NCBI GenBank assembly: GCA_022775085.1
Contig: JALFJQ010000064.1
Location: 1-64,000, forward strand
Direction of reading: 5' to 3'
Source of the DNA: Clostridiales bacterium
GTDB lineage: Bacteria; Bacillota; Clostridia; Oscillospirales; Oscillospiraceae
DNA: 64,000 nucleotides
Shown: positions 16,591 to 26,218 of the stretch, one piece after another
Numbering within the stretch: the stretch's first letter is position 1
Layout: the number at the start of each line of letters is the position of its first letter
Made by a program: the position numbers and the translations under genes
Notes under the pieces: model-generated
Databases searched by the model: none
The model's input: the letters and a program-made list of their open reading frames with translations, nothing else
Told to the model about the DNA's origin: nothing

Positions 16591-17580
16591 TTATTTGTGA
16601 TAGCAGACCTCAGTAGTGGTATCGGGGTCGCCGCTGAAGAACCGGGTCAGATTGTTGACGGTGGTGGCCGCAATGTTGTCCAGCGCCTCGTTGGTCAGGA
16701 ACGCCTGATGGGAGGTGACGATGACGTTGGGCATGGCAATCAGCCGCACCAGCTTGTCGTCCTCTACAATGTGACCGGAGTAGTCCTCGTAGAACAGGTC
16801 TCCTTCTTCCTCGTACACGTCCAGACAGGCAGCGCCGACTTTTCTGTCCTTAATGCCGGTGATCAGATCCTCGGTGTTCACCAGCGCGCCCCGGGAGGTA
16901 TTGATGATGGTCACGCCCTTTTTCATCATGGCGATGGACTCGGCGTTGATGATGTGGCGGGTTTCCTCGGTGAGGGGGCAGTGCAGAGAGATAATGTCGG
17001 ATTTTTCAAACAGCTCCGGCAGTTCTACGTAATGGAGGCCGGAATCAGCTGCGGGAAACTTGTCGTAGGCCAGAATATTCATGCCGAAGCCCCTGCAAAT
17101 ATCGGCAAACACCCGGCCAATCTTACCGGTGCCGATGACGCCCACGGTCTTTCCATACAGATCGAAGCCAGTCAGACCCTGGAGACTGAAATTGAAGTCA
17201 CGGGTGCGGATATAGGCCTTGTGTGTGCGGCGGTTGATGGTCAGCAGCAGCGCCATAGCGTGCTCGGCAACGGCGTGGGGAGAGTAAGCGGGAACACGGA
17301 ATACCCGCAGTTTTCCCTCGCAGGCTTTTATATCAACGTTGTTGAAGCCGGCGCAGCGCAGGACAATGGCCTTGACGCCCATCGTATAGAGCTTTTCCAC
17401 CACCACGGCATCCACGGTGTCGTTGACGAAAACGCAGACAGCATCAAAGCCGCTGGCCAGAGAAACGGTATCCCGGTTCAGATTCGGCTCATAATACTTG
17501 ATTTCGATGCCGGCGGGAACGGCATAACGGTCAAACCCGGGAACATCATAGGGTTTGGTATCAAAAAAAGCAAGCTTCAT
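16591..17580 (-). CDS. ldhA: D-lactate dehydrogenase (D-2-hydroxyacid dehydrogenase family)
   Basis: An NAD-dependent enzyme reducing pyruvate to D-lactate in fermentation. The Rossmann motif GVIGTGKIG lies near 147-155. The catalytic R230 (NTSRGALVN), a Glu in LDVYEEEG (257-259) and H291 (TSHQAFLTNEA) are in place. The length of 329 and the FFDTKPYD start match LdhA proteins. The gene stands alone, with a perfect-consensus promoter (17610-17638) and AGGAGG before the ATG, which suggests high expression. Confidence 0.9.
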   Translation of the reverse strand: MKLAFFDTKPYDVPGFDRYAVPAGIEIKYYEPNLNRDTVSLASGFDAVCVFVNDTVDAVVVEKLYTMGVKAIVLRCAGFNNVDIKACEGKLRVFRVPAYSPHAVAEHAMALLLTINRRTHKAYIRTRDFNFSLQGLTGFDLYGKTVGVIGTGKIGRVFADICRGFGMNILAYDKFPAADSGLHYVELPELFEKSDIISLHCPLTEETRHIINAESIAMMKKGVTIINTSRGALVNTEDLITGIKDRKVGAACLDVYEEEGDLFYEDYSGHIVEDDKLVRLIAMPNVIVTSHQAFLTNEALDNIAATTVNNLTRFFSGDPDTTTEVCYHK

Positions 17581-17609
17581 AATTGATTCCTCCTTTATTT
17601 ATCGATAGT

Positions 17610-17638
17610 ATTATATCGAAAAGGCTATGCTTTGTCAA
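17610..17638 (-). promoter_or_regulatory. perfect-consensus ldhA promoter
   Basis: TTGACA (17633-17638), exactly 17 bases, TATAAT (17610-17615) on the minus strand, 29 bases before the ldhA start. An interrupted ATCGATA-GTATTA-TATCGA-like symmetry overlaps the -10 box and might be an operator. Confidence 0.85.
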
Positions 17639-17660
17639 GACTTATTTTGTAAATTCCCTG

Positions 17661-17690
17661 TTGCAAATTCTGGAAGGAATATGGTATAAT
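17661..17690 (+). promoter_or_regulatory. gtrA-family gene promoter
   Basis: TTGCAA (17661-17666), 18 bases, TATAAT (17685-17690), divergent from the ldhA promoter. Confidence 0.7.
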
Positions 17691-17716
17691 CGGTCAGAAA
17701 TAAATGGAGGCGCTTT

Positions 17717-18133
17717 ATGATTCAAAAACTGCGTATTTTGGCTGAAAAATACTGGGATATTTTGTCCTATCTTTTTTTCGGTGTGCTGACCACTGTGGTC
17801 AACTATCTGATCTATCTGCCGGTGTATAATTTGTGCGGATTTTCTGCGGCTGTCAGCAATATGATCGCCTGGGTGGGCGCGGTGATTTTTGCCTATCTGA
17901 CCAACAAGCCCTTTGTATTCCGCAGCAATGACTGGTCCGCACAGACCGTTGTCCCGGAATTTGCGAAGTTTGTCAGCTGTCGGCTGGCCTCCGGCGTGAT
18001 GGAGACCCTGATTCTGCTGCTGACGGTGGACTGTCTGCACTGGAACGGCAATCTCTGGAAACTGCTGACGCAGATCCTAGTGGTCATCGTAAATTATGTG
18101 GGCAGCAAGTTGCTGGTATTCAGAAAAAAATAG
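17717..18133 (+). CDS. GtrA family membrane protein
   Basis: A 138-residue polytopic protein with four predicted membrane helices (about 17-35, 43-63, 82-101, 112-130). It has the family landmarks FFGVLTTVVNYLIY, NKPFVFRS and NYVGSKLLVFRKK. GtrA-like proteins are thought to carry lipid-linked sugars across the membrane for cell-surface glycosylation. No glycosyltransferase gene is adjacent, so the sugar is unknown. The gene is monocistronic, with GGAGG before the start and a strong terminator after it. Confidence 0.85.
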   Translation: MIQKLRILAEKYWDILSYLFFGVLTTVVNYLIYLPVYNLCGFSAAVSNMIAWVGAVIFAYLTNKPFVFRSNDWSAQTVVPEFAKFVSCRLASGVMETLILLLTVDCLHWNGNLWKLLTQILVVIVNYVGSKLLVFRKK

Positions 18134-18142
18134 GGAATTCCG

Positions 18143-18176
18143 CCGCGGCTCCGGCAAAAACCGGAACCGCGGTTTT
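18143..18176 (+). terminator. terminator after the gtrA-family gene
   Basis: The stem CCGCGGCTCCGG/CCGGAACCGCGG (one G-T pair) is followed by TTTTGTT. Confidence 0.85.
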
Positions 18177-18212
18177 GTTCACAAATCCTTAAAGTAATTG
18201 AGAAAAACTATG

Positions 18213-18218
18213 CTATAA
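18213..18218 (+). promoter_or_regulatory. -10 box of the ABC exporter operon
   Basis: TATAAT is 30 bases before the ABC start codon. No -35 box at 17-18 bases is convincing; TTAAAG lies 19 bases away. Confidence 0.45.
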
Positions 18219-18248
18219 TCAAACAAAAAGCGCCGTGAGGTGGAAATA

Positions 18249-18950
18249 ATGGCTTTTGTGGAATTTGAGAATGTGGGAAAAACCTATCATATGGGGGAAG
18301 TTGAGATTCATGCCCTTCATGACACTTCCTTTCAGGTGGAAAAAGGGGAGCTGGTGGTCATTGTAGGACCCTCCGGCGCGGGTAAAACCACGCTGCTGAA
18401 CATCCTTGGCGGCATGGATACCCTGTCCACCGGCCGGGTTATCCTGGACGGCCGGGAGATTTCTGCCCTTAGTAAAAAGGAACTGACCAATTACCGCAGG
18501 CAGGATGTGGGCTTTGTATTCCAGTTCTATAATCTGATCGGCAATTTGACCGCACTGGAAAATGTGGAATTGGCGAATCAGATTTGCAAGGATCCTCTGG
18601 ATGCGGAGGAGATTCTGAAGGAAGTGGGTCTGGAGGAGCGGAAAAAGAACTTTCCCAGCCAGCTCTCCGGCGGTGAGCAGCAGCGTGTTGCCATTGCTCG
18701 GGCGCTGGCGAAAAATCCCAAGCTGCTTTTGTGCGACGAGCCTACCGGTGCGCTGGATTACCAGACCGGCAAGGCCATTCTGAAGCTTTTGCAGGATACC
18801 GGGCGCAGAACCGGGATGACGGTAATCATCATTACCCACAATGGCGCGCTGACCGCCATGGCGGACCGGGTGATCCGGGTGAAAAACGGAACTGTGGCAT
18901 CGGTAACACAGAACGAACATCCGCAGGATATTTCGGAGATTGAGTGGTAA
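18249..18950 (+). CDS. ABC transporter ATP-binding protein (MacB/LolD type)
   Basis: A 233-residue ATPase with Walker [10 protein letters not shown] (40-48), Q-loop [10 protein letters not shown], signature [15 protein letters not shown] (139-153), Walker [13 protein letters not shown] and the H-loop in IIITHN. This subfamily works with FtsX-like permeases such as the one encoded next, exporting peptides or lipids or driving mechanotransmission. I prefer the ATG at 18249, six bases after GAGGTGG, over the GTG three codons upstream that is part of that site. The permease gene starts 3 bp after the stop. Confidence 0.9.
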   Translation: MAFVEFENVGKTYHMGEVEIHALHDTSFQVEKGELVVIVGPSGAGKTTLLNILGGMDTLSTGRVILDGREISALSKKELTNYRRQDVGFVFQFYNLIGNLTALENVELANQICKDPLDAEEILKEVGLEERKKNFPSQLSGGEQQRVAIARALAKNPKLLLCDEPTGALDYQTGKAILKLLQDTGRRTGMTVIIITHNGALTAMADRVIRVKNGTVASVTQNEHPQDISEIEW

Positions 18951-18952
18951 CC

Positions 18953-21900
18953 ATGAGCAAGAATGCCATGCGCAGCAATCTGCGCCAAACCATCATAAAG
19001 TCCATGGGGCGTTATCTTGCGATTACCATGATCATTGCGCTGGGAGCCGGCCTGTTTGTTGGCCTGCTGATGACTAAGACCGACATGGTCGAAACCGGAC
19101 AGCGGTTTATGGACGCGCAGGATATGTTTGATCTGCGGATGATCAGCAACTACGGATGGACGGATCCATATGTGCGGAAGTTTTCGGAGCTTCCGGGTGT
19201 GACAGCGGCGGAGGGCGTCTATTACATCGACCTGATCGCAAATCGGGAGGGCGACACACAGGAATCGGTCTACCGGTTCTACACCATACCGGACAGTGTG
19301 GACAAGGTGGCGCTCCGGGGCGGAAGAATGCCTGAGAAGGATGACGAATGCCTTGCGGACGGCTTCCGCAATGACGACAGTGTCTTGGGGACGACCATTA
19401 CCATTTCGGCAAACAATGACCCGGATTCCCTGGATACGGTCATTCAGAAAACCTTCACCATTGTGGGGTACATATCCTCGCCGCTGTACATGGATATGAA
19501 CCGCGGCACCACTTCGGTGGGCAGCGGCTCTCTTGCCGATTATTTCTATGTTCCGAAAGCGGCGCTGGATAATGACAATTATACGGAGATCCATGTGCGG
19601 CTGGATGGTGCACACCGGATCTATTCGGAAGAATACAACGATTTTCTGGACGCGGAATCGGATCGCTTAAAGCCCCAGGCTGAGCAGCTGTGTCAGGAGC
19701 GCTTCTCGGATGTGAAGGATGAAGCGGAAGAAGAATACAACGATGGATACCAGGAGTACCTGGACGGCGTTCAGGAGTATGAGGACGCGAAGGCAGACGC
19801 GGAAAAAGAGCTTGCCGATGCGGAGCAGAAACTGAAGGACGGCGAGAAAGAACTGGAAAAGAACAGAAAAAAGCTGATCGACGGTGCGAAGGAGATCGAA
19901 GAAGGCCGGGAAAAAATCGAAGAGGCCCGGAGTCAGATTGAAGATGGGCGGAAGAAACTGGCTCAGAAGAAAGCGGAAGCGGAGGCACAGTTCACCGCCG
20001 CAAGGCAGGAGTTGGATGCGCAGTACGCGGCGATTTCAGGTTCTTATGAGCAGGTGAAGGATCAAATCGCGTCTGCGACGGAATTTGCCGCCAGATATGA
20101 ATCCCTGCCCGGTATGATCTCGGAGAATGAAAGCAGAATTGAAGCCCTTACGGCCAGTCTGGAAGCAGCGCCGGAAGAGGAAAAGGCGGGCATCGAGGAA
20201 CAGATCAACGCGCTGAGGCTGCAAAACGAGGCTTTGAACACGGAGCTGAGCGCGGGCAGCGGTGCCTATACGCAGGCCCAACAGGTCCTTCAAATCGCGG
20301 ATGCCATGGCGGCAGTTCAGGCCGGCTATGCCGCGCTGGAAAGCCAGAAGGCCGCCGCCGAGAAGCAGCTTGCGGAGGCGAAAGCGCAGCTCGACAAGGG
20401 CGAGCAGGAAATGTGGGCCAATGAGACCAAGCTGAACAACGCGGAAAAGAAAATTAACATTGGCTGGGGTGAGTGGAAACAGGGAAAAAAGGAACTGGAG
20501 GATGGCTGGGAGGACTACAAGCAGGCAAAACAGGACGCCGAAAAGGAACTGGCAGACGCCGAAGCGGAACTGAAGGACGCGGAGGAAGAGCTGCTGGATG
20601 CCCGGGATGAAATTGACTCCATGGATACGCCGGATCTAACCATTCTGGATCGGAACAGCAACGTGGGCTATAGCAATCTGGACAGCTCCTCGGATATTGT
20701 GGCAGGTGTTTCCCGGGTATTTCCGGTATTCTTCATTCTGATTGCGGCGCTGGTGTGCATCACCACCATGACCCGGATGATCGATGAGGAACGTACCCAA
20801 ATCGGCACTCTGAAAGCCTTGGGTTATACCGACCGGGAGATCATGAAAAAATATCTGGTCTATTCTGGCAGCGGCGCGGTACTGGGCTGTGCACTGGGCA
20901 TCGCGGCAGGCAGCACCATTTTTCCCCAGATCCTTTGGAAGGCCTACTGCATTATGCTGAGTATCCAGCCCAACGTGGTTCTGACCTTCAACTGGCCTCT
21001 GTCTATTGCGGTGCTGATAATCTACACGTCAGTGATGCTCTATGTCACCTGGTGGTGCTGCCACAAGACGCTGGCAGAAAATCCGGCGGAACTGATCCGG
21101 CCCAAGGCGCCGGAGGCGGGCAAACAGATCTTTGTGGAAAAGCTGCCCTTCTGGAAGAAAATCAGCTTCCTGAACAAGGTCACGATCCGCAATATCTTCC
21201 GCTATAGGCAGCGCCTTGCCATGATGCTCATCGGAATCGGCGGCTGCACCGCCCTGTTGCTGACGGGCTTCGGATTGCGGGATTCCATCTCCAACATCGT
21301 GGATTACCAATTCGAAAATGTGACGAAGTATGATATTTCCGTCTATTTCCGGGAGGAACCCTCTGAGCGGCAGGAGGAAAAGTTCCGGAAAACCGTTGAG
21401 CAGGACGCAGCCAACACGATGTTCTACCATCAGAGCAGCGTAGAGCTTGATTATGATGACCGGGTAAAGGAGATCTACCTGATTTCAGGCGGTGAGGAGC
21501 TGACTGATTTCATTGATTTTCACAAGGAAAAAGAACAGCTTCCGCTGCCGGGGAAGGATCAGGTGCTTCTTTCTTCCGGTGCTGCCGAGAATCTGGGCAT
21601 CCGGGAGGGGGACGAGGTGGTTCTGCGGGACAGCGATCTGCAGGAGCTGCGGCTGACCGTTTCCGGTGTCTATGACAACCACGTTTATAACTACGCTATC
21701 GTTTCGCCGGAGACCATCGAAGGTCAGTTGGGCGAAGCACCGGAATATCAGATGGCCTTTGTCTGCATGAAGGATGGTGCCGATGTCCACGCCCTGAGCG
21801 CAGCGGTCAGCAACCTGAGTTTTGTTATGAATGTAACGGTCAGTGAGGATCTGGCCGCCACTGTTGGCAGAATGATGGAAGCTCTGGACATGGTGGTCTG

Positions 21901-22285
21901 GGTCATCGTATTCTGCGCGGGCCTGCTGGCGGTGACCGTCCTGTACAACCTGACCAACATCAACATCAATGAGCGGATTCGGGAAATCGCCACCATCAAG
22001 GTTCTGGGCTTTAACGCTTCGGAAACCGCAGCCTACGTGTTCAAGGAGAATCTTGCGCTGACGGTGGTGGGCGCGCTTCTGGGCCTGGTGTTCGGCAAGC
22101 TGCTGCTGATCTTTGTTATGAGCCAGATTAAGATCGACATGGTCTGGTTTACGGTGCTGACAGAACCGATTTCTTACGTTTGGTCTATTGGTCTGACGCT
22201 GCTGTCCGCACTGGTTGTAGACTTTGTTTTCTACTTCCGGCTGGATAAGATCAATATGGCGGAAGCGTTGAAGTCCGTAGAATAA
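18953..22285 (+). CDS. ABC transporter permease, FtsX-like with large coiled-coil domain
   Basis: A 1110-residue membrane protein. One membrane helix lies near 21-42. An extracytoplasmic region follows, then a long charged heptad-type coiled coil (about 235-550) rich in repeated Glu/Lys/Asp/Ala (KELADAEQKLKDGEKEL and similar), then FtsX domains near 590-720 and 985-1105 with three or so helices each. TMTRMIDEERTQIGTLKALG is the typical FtsX coupling region and recurs as NINERIREIATIKVLG. Such giant permeases are common in Firmicutes. The coiled coil could reach into the wall or bind a partner. The substrate is unknown. It pairs with the ATPase just upstream. Confidence 0.85.
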   Translation: MSKNAMRSNLRQTIIKSMGRYLAITMIIALGAGLFVGLLMTKTDMVETGQRFMDAQDMFDLRMISNYGWTDPYVRKFSELPGVTAAEGVYYIDLIANREGDTQESVYRFYTIPDSVDKVALRGGRMPEKDDECLADGFRNDDSVLGTTITISANNDPDSLDTVIQKTFTIVGYISSPLYMDMNRGTTSVGSGSLADYFYVPKAALDNDNYTEIHVRLDGAHRIYSEEYNDFLDAESDRLKPQAEQLCQERFSDVKDEAEEEYNDGYQEYLDGVQEYEDAKADAEKELADAEQKLKDGEKELEKNRKKLIDGAKEIEEGREKIEEARSQIEDGRKKLAQKKAEAEAQFTAARQELDAQYAAISGSYEQVKDQIASATEFAARYESLPGMISENESRIEALTASLEAAPEEEKAGIEEQINALRLQNEALNTELSAGSGAYTQAQQVLQIADAMAAVQAGYAALESQKAAAEKQLAEAKAQLDKGEQEMWANETKLNNAEKKINIGWGEWKQGKKELEDGWEDYKQAKQDAEKELADAEAELKDAEEELLDARDEIDSMDTPDLTILDRNSNVGYSNLDSSSDIVAGVSRVFPVFFILIAALVCITTMTRMIDEERTQIGTLKALGYTDREIMKKYLVYSGSGAVLGCALGIAAGSTIFPQILWKAYCIMLSIQPNVVLTFNWPLSIAVLIIYTSVMLYVTWWCCHKTLAENPAELIRPKAPEAGKQIFVEKLPFWKKISFLNKVTIRNIFRYRQRLAMMLIGIGGCTALLLTGFGLRDSISNIVDYQFENVTKYDISVYFREEPSERQEEKFRKTVEQDAANTMFYHQSSVELDYDDRVKEIYLISGGEELTDFIDFHKEKEQLPLPGKDQVLLSSGAAENLGIREGDEVVLRDSDLQELRLTVSGVYDNHVYNYAIVSPETIEGQLGEAPEYQMAFVCMKDGADVHALSAAVSNLSFVMNVTVSEDLAATVGRMMEALDMVVWVIVFCAGLLAVTVLYNLTNININERIREIATIKVLGFNASETAAYVFKENLALTVVGALLGLVFGKLLLIFVMSQIKIDMVWFTVLTEPISYVWSIGLTLLSALVVDFVFYFRLDKINMAEALKSVE

Positions 22286-22288
22286 CAG

Positions 22289-22322
22289 AACGGCTATCGT
22301 CTCAAATGAGGCGATAGCCGTT
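22289..22322. terminator. bidirectional terminator between the permease gene and aroQ
   Basis: The 15-bp stem AACGGCTATCGTCTC/GAGGCGATAGCCGTT with loop AAAT is followed by ATTTTAT on the plus strand and lies 4 bp beyond the aroQ stop on the minus strand. It likely ends both convergent transcripts. Confidence 0.85.
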
Positions 22323-22325
22323 ATT

Positions 22326-22757
22326 TTATCCGTATTGTTCCACAAGATACTGCATGGCCTCCCGATAGCCCTGAAAGCCATGACCCTTGATGGTTTTTAC
22401 GCAGGCCATTCCGGCGTAGGAGATCTGCCGGAAGGATTCCCGGGCATCCACATCGGAAATGTGAACCTCCACCGCTGGGATGGAGACTGCCTTCAGTGCG
22501 TCCAGTATGGCCACGGAGGTGTGGGTGTAGGCGGCAGGATTGATGACGATTCCGTCGATTTTTCCATAGGCCCACTGGATTTTGTCCACAAGATCGCCCT
22601 CGTGATTGGACTGATACTGTTCGACTTCCACGCCCAGCTCTTTTCCGGTTTCTTCCAGCAGGGCCAGCAGATCGGAAAAGGTGTTCTTTCCGTAAATCCC
22701 GGGTTCCCGGATGCCCAGCATATTCAGATTCGGACCGTTGATAACCAGAATTTTCAT
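22326..22757 (-). CDS. aroQ: 3-dehydroquinate dehydratase, type II
   Basis: Third step of the shikimate pathway, dehydrating 3-dehydroquinate to 3-dehydroshikimate. At 143 residues it is a typical type II enzyme. It has INGPNLNMLGIREPGIYG with the catalytic Tyr in IYG, the QSNHEGDLVD motif, NPAAYTHTS and EVHISDVDARE. I start at the ATG at 22757, which overlaps the aroE-aroK stop (ATGA); longer frames read into aroK. It is the last gene of the aromatic operon. Confidence 0.95.
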   Translation of the reverse strand: MKILVINGPNLNMLGIREPGIYGKNTFSDLLALLEETGKELGVEVEQYQSNHEGDLVDKIQWAYGKIDGIVINPAAYTHTSVAILDALKAVSIPAVEVHISDVDARESFRQISYAGMACVKTIKGHGFQGYREAMQYLVEQYG

Positions 22758-23980
22758 GACAATTCCCCCAGCTGTGACAATATTTCCTTGACGGTCTGCT
22801 CCGGATTTCCGGCGTTTTCCACCCGGATGTCCGCGAAAGCTTCGTACATGGGCTTTCTGAGCTTGTACATTTCCTCTAAACGGTTTGACTGCGAAAGGGG
22901 GCGTCCATCCGTCGGCAGCAGGGTAAGATCCCGCTCCAGCCAGATGATATATCCGTTCTGATGAAGAGCCGCGAAATTGCGATTTTGGGTCACACAGCCG
23001 CCGCCGGTGGCGATCACCAGACCGGACTGTTTTCCCAGACTGTTCAGTGCGGCTGTCTCCCATTGACGGAATGCTTCCTCTCCATCCTGCGCGAAAATCT
23101 CGGGAATCGACTTGCCAGCTGATTTAACAACTTCTTCGTCTGCATCCACGAATTTCCTGCCCAGACGCTGGGCCAGCGCCGCGCCGATGGTGCTCTTTCC
23201 GCAGCCCGGCATACCGATGAGAATCAGATTTTTCATCTGGTGTGAAAGCGTTCTATGGATTTTTCCAATGACTTCATCCGACAGCTTCTTTCCGGTAAAG
23301 TATTCGGAGGCCTCCTTGGCCTGGGCAACCAGCATCCACAGTCCATTGGCGTTGGGAATGCCGAGGGCTTCGGCATCCAGCAGCAGTTTGGTTTTTGCCG
23401 GATTGTAGACCACATCCAGCACGCCCTCCAATTTGGGAAACAGGCGCAGATCAATGGGGGAGATGCCGGTATTCGGATACATGCCAACCGGTGTGGTGTT
23501 GACAATGACCGACGCATCCGCGTGACGCTCCAGATTGTCATAGTTGTTTTCCCCGGAACGGGAGATAACGATGGGCACCGCACTCAGATCCCTTAAGGCG
23601 GTGACGACCATATTGGAGGTGCCGCCACTGCCGAGTACCAGAACCTTCCTGCCTTCCACGGGAATACCGCTGTGTTTTACCAGGGAGACAAAGCCAAAAT
23701 AATCCGAATTGTGCCCGAACAGGCTGCCGTCGGCTCTGCGGACGATGGTATTCACAGAGCCGATTTTCTGTGCTGCGGGGGACAGCGCGTCCAGATAGGG
23801 AATCACGTCTTTTTTGTAGGGAATGGTCACATTGATACCGGTAAAGTCTCCGCCTTTCAGAAAAGCAGCCAGCTGCTCCGGTTCTTTTTCAAACAGGTCG
23901 TAGGAATACTTACCCAGCAGACTGTGGATCTGAGGGGAGTAGCTGTGCCCCAGCTTCCGTCCCAATAAGCCGCATTTCAT
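22754..23980 (-). CDS. aroE-aroK: fusion of shikimate dehydrogenase and shikimate kinase
   Basis: A 408-residue bifunctional shikimate-pathway enzyme. Residues 1-247 are AroE: SYSPQIHS start, catalytic K56 in TIPYKKD, D93 in NSDYFGF, and the NADP loop LVLGSGGTS (115-123). Residues 250-408 are AroK: Walker A GMPGCGKS (256-263), the shikimate-binding D and R of VDADEE and WETAAL, and ATGGGCV. This order of fusion couples reduction of dehydroshikimate to its phosphorylation. I start at the ATG at 23980 overlapping the pheA stop. Confidence 0.93.
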   Translation of the reverse strand: MKCGLLGRKLGHSYSPQIHSLLGKYSYDLFEKEPEQLAAFLKGGDFTGINVTIPYKKDVIPYLDALSPAAQKIGSVNTIVRRADGSLFGHNSDYFGFVSLVKHSGIPVEGRKVLVLGSGGTSNMVVTALRDLSAVPIVISRSGENNYDNLERHADASVIVNTTPVGMYPNTGISPIDLRLFPKLEGVLDVVYNPAKTKLLLDAEALGIPNANGLWMLVAQAKEASEYFTGKKLSDEVIGKIHRTLSHQMKNLILIGMPGCGKSTIGAALAQRLGRKFVDADEEVVKSAGKSIPEIFAQDGEEAFRQWETAALNSLGKQSGLVIATGGGCVTQNRNFAALHQNGYIIWLERDLTLLPTDGRPLSQSNRLEEMYKLRKPMYEAFADIRVENAGNPEQTVKEILSQLGELS

Positions 23981-25122
23981 CAAATCACCTCGGTGTAACT
24001 GCCCAGATACTTGAACTCCTCGCACAATTCATCCAGCTCGCACATGAGCTGCACATATTCCTCCGAGTAAATGGATGTATCCAGATCGAAATAGAACATG
24101 AATTCAAATTCCCGGTCGGGGATGGGCCGGGATTCCAGCTTGGTCACGTTGATGCCAAGGGTGTAAAGCCGGGCCAGCACCTTGTACAGGGCGCCGGGCT
24201 TGTGAGGCAGGACCATCATAATGCTGGTTTTGTCGGAACCGGGATAGATTTCCAGATTCTTGCTGATGCAGATAAACCGGGTGCGGTTATTTCCCTTGTC
24301 CTGAACCGACGCAGCAAGACAGCTAAGACCATACAGTTCGGCGCAGGAGCGGCTGGACAGGGCGGCAACGTCCTTCCGGCCGGAATTTGCCACCATCTCC
24401 GAGGCAAGCGCTGTGTTTTCCACGGCAACCACATTCACACCGGGCAGACTGCGCAGAAAATCGCTGCACTGACTGATGGCCTGTTCATGGGAGTAGATGG
24501 TCTTGATGTCGGCGATAGAAGCCCCGGGATTTGCCAGGAGATTGTGATCCACCTTCAGACGGAAGGTGCGGACGATGGAGAAATTGTGTCGGATCATCAG
24601 ATCGTAGACCTTGGTGACGGACCCGGCCGTGGAATTTTCAATGGGCAGGATGCCGTACTGACACATTCCCTGTTCAATGGCGTTGAATACCCCATCAAAG
24701 TTCTTGAAGTACATGATGAAGGGGCTTTTGAAAATCTTTTCGCAGGCGATTTGGGAGTAAGCTCCCTCCACACCCTGACAGGCCACGGTGGGGGCTTGAG
24801 GGAACAGCTTTGGCGTTTCCTCGATGGCCTTGGAAATGGATTTGTACAGTTCGCTCATTTCTCCGTTGCGCTTGCTCTGGTAGCTGCGGCTCAGCTCAAA
24901 GAGCATGGAGTACAGAACCCGGGTGTAGTTCTCCATTTCAGGGCCAGCCAATTCCGCCACCTTCTGCAAGATAGCCCGCTCCCGGGCGGGGACAAAAATC
25001 GGCAGATTGTTGGCTTTTTTGTAATCCGCGACCTGTGCCGACAGATTCATCCGCTGGCAGAACAGCCGTACAAGCTCCTGATCGATTCCGTCGATCTGCT
25101 GACGGATCTCTGAAAGGTCCAT
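23980..25122 (-). CDS. pheA: bifunctional chorismate mutase / prephenate dehydratase
   Basis: Converts chorismate to phenylpyruvate. Residues 1-85 are an AroQ-type chorismate mutase (IRQQIDGIDQELVRLFCQRM ... K in DYKKANN). Residues about 110-285 are prephenate dehydratase (CQGVEGAYSQIA, GILPIENSTAGSV, and the catalytic Thr in NNRTRFICI). Residues about 300-370 are an ACT domain with the phenylalanine-binding GALYKVL and ESRP motifs, so the enzyme should be feedback-inhibited by Phe. It lies 4 bp after aroC and overlaps aroE-aroK. Confidence 0.95.
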   Translation of the reverse strand: MDLSEIRQQIDGIDQELVRLFCQRMNLSAQVADYKKANNLPIFVPARERAILQKVAELAGPEMENYTRVLYSMLFELSRSYQSKRNGEMSELYKSISKAIEETPKLFPQAPTVACQGVEGAYSQIACEKIFKSPFIMYFKNFDGVFNAIEQGMCQYGILPIENSTAGSVTKVYDLMIRHNFSIVRTFRLKVDHNLLANPGASIADIKTIYSHEQAISQCSDFLRSLPGVNVVAVENTALASEMVANSGRKDVAALSSRSCAELYGLSCLAASVQDKGNNRTRFICISKNLEIYPGSDKTSIMMVLPHKPGALYKVLARLYTLGINVTKLESRPIPDREFEFMFYFDLDTSIYSEEYVQLMCELDELCEEFKYLGSYTEVI

Positions 25123-25126
25123 GATG

Positions 25127-26218
25127 TTACTTCCTCCTGTCTGTCTGGGTATTCCCCAAAATCAGGTCGAATATCGCGACAGCCGCAGCCGCTTCGATGA
25201 CGGGCACCGCTCTGGGAACGATACAGGGGTCATGACGGCCTTTTACCACCAGCTCCTGTTCCTGCACCCTGCTCAGGGAAACGCTCTGCTGGGGCCGGGA
25301 AATGGACGGTGTAGGCTTGAGGGCAGCCCGGAAGATCACGGGCATCCCGCTGGTGATGCCGCCTAAGATGCCGCCTGCGTTGTTGGTCAGTGTGGAAATC
25401 TGCCCGTTTTCGACAGTAAAGGCATCGTTGCATTGACTTCCCCGCAGATTGGCGGCCTCCTGTCCTACACCAAATTCCACGGATTTTACGGCGGGTACGC
25501 CGTAGACGATCTGGGCGATCCGGCTTTCCATGCCGCCGAACATGGGTTCTCCCAGTCCGGCAGGCAGACCGGTGATATAGCATTCGATGATGCCGCCGAC
25601 GCTGTCCCGTTCCAACCTCGCCTCGGCAATTTTATCCCGCATCCGCGCCCCGGCATCCGGGGTGAATACGGGAAAATCCGCACCGATCAGGTCAAGCTGA
25701 GGATTCCGTGTGTCCACCTCGAAGTCATCAACGACACCGGCAATCGCCGCAATTCTTGCGGCAATACGAATACCCCGTTCCGCCAGCCACTGTTTGCACA
25801 ATCCGCCGGCAATACACAGGGGAGCCGTCAGCCGTCCGGAGAAGTGCCCGCCGCCGGCAGCGTCCTGGAAGCCACCGTATTTGATCTGAGCGGTGTAGTC
25901 CGCGTGGCCCGGACGGGGACAGTCCTTCAGATTGGCGTAGTCTCCAGAACGGGTATTGGTGTTGTGGATCACCGCGGCGATGGGCGCACCGCAGGTGTAG
26001 CCGTCCAGAATGCCCGCCAAAAATTCCGGGCGGTCAGCCTCCTTCCGAGGTGTGGACCAGTTGTTCTGTCCCGGCGCACGGCGGTTCAGAAAGGTCTGCA
26101 ATTCCTCAAAATCCACGGGAAGCCCCGCCGGGATGCCGTCCAGCGTCATGCCGATGGCCAGGCCGTGGGACTGCCCGAAGATGGTCAGTTTCAAATTTTC
26201 ACCGTAGGTACTGCTCAT
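25127..26218 (-). CDS. aroC: chorismate synthase
   Basis: Last common step, converting EPSP to chorismate with reduced FMN. It is 363 residues long with typical signatures GQSHGLAIGMTLDGIPAG, RPGHADYTAQIKYG and GGGHFSGRLTA, and GGILGGITSGMPV near the C-terminus. It overlaps the end of aroA by 20 bp, indicating tight coupling. Confidence 0.95.
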   Translation of the reverse strand: MSSTYGENLKLTIFGQSHGLAIGMTLDGIPAGLPVDFEELQTFLNRRAPGQNNWSTPRKEADRPEFLAGILDGYTCGAPIAAVIHNTNTRSGDYANLKDCPRPGHADYTAQIKYGGFQDAAGGGHFSGRLTAPLCIAGGLCKQWLAERGIRIAARIAAIAGVVDDFEVDTRNPQLDLIGADFPVFTPDAGARMRDKIAEARLERDSVGGIIECYITGLPAGLGEPMFGGMESRIAQIVYGVPAVKSVEFGVGQEAANLRGSQCNDAFTVENGQISTLTNNAGGILGGITSGMPVIFRAALKPTPSISRPQQSVSLSRVQEQELVVKGRHDPCIVPRAVPVIEAAAAVAIFDLILGNTQTDRRK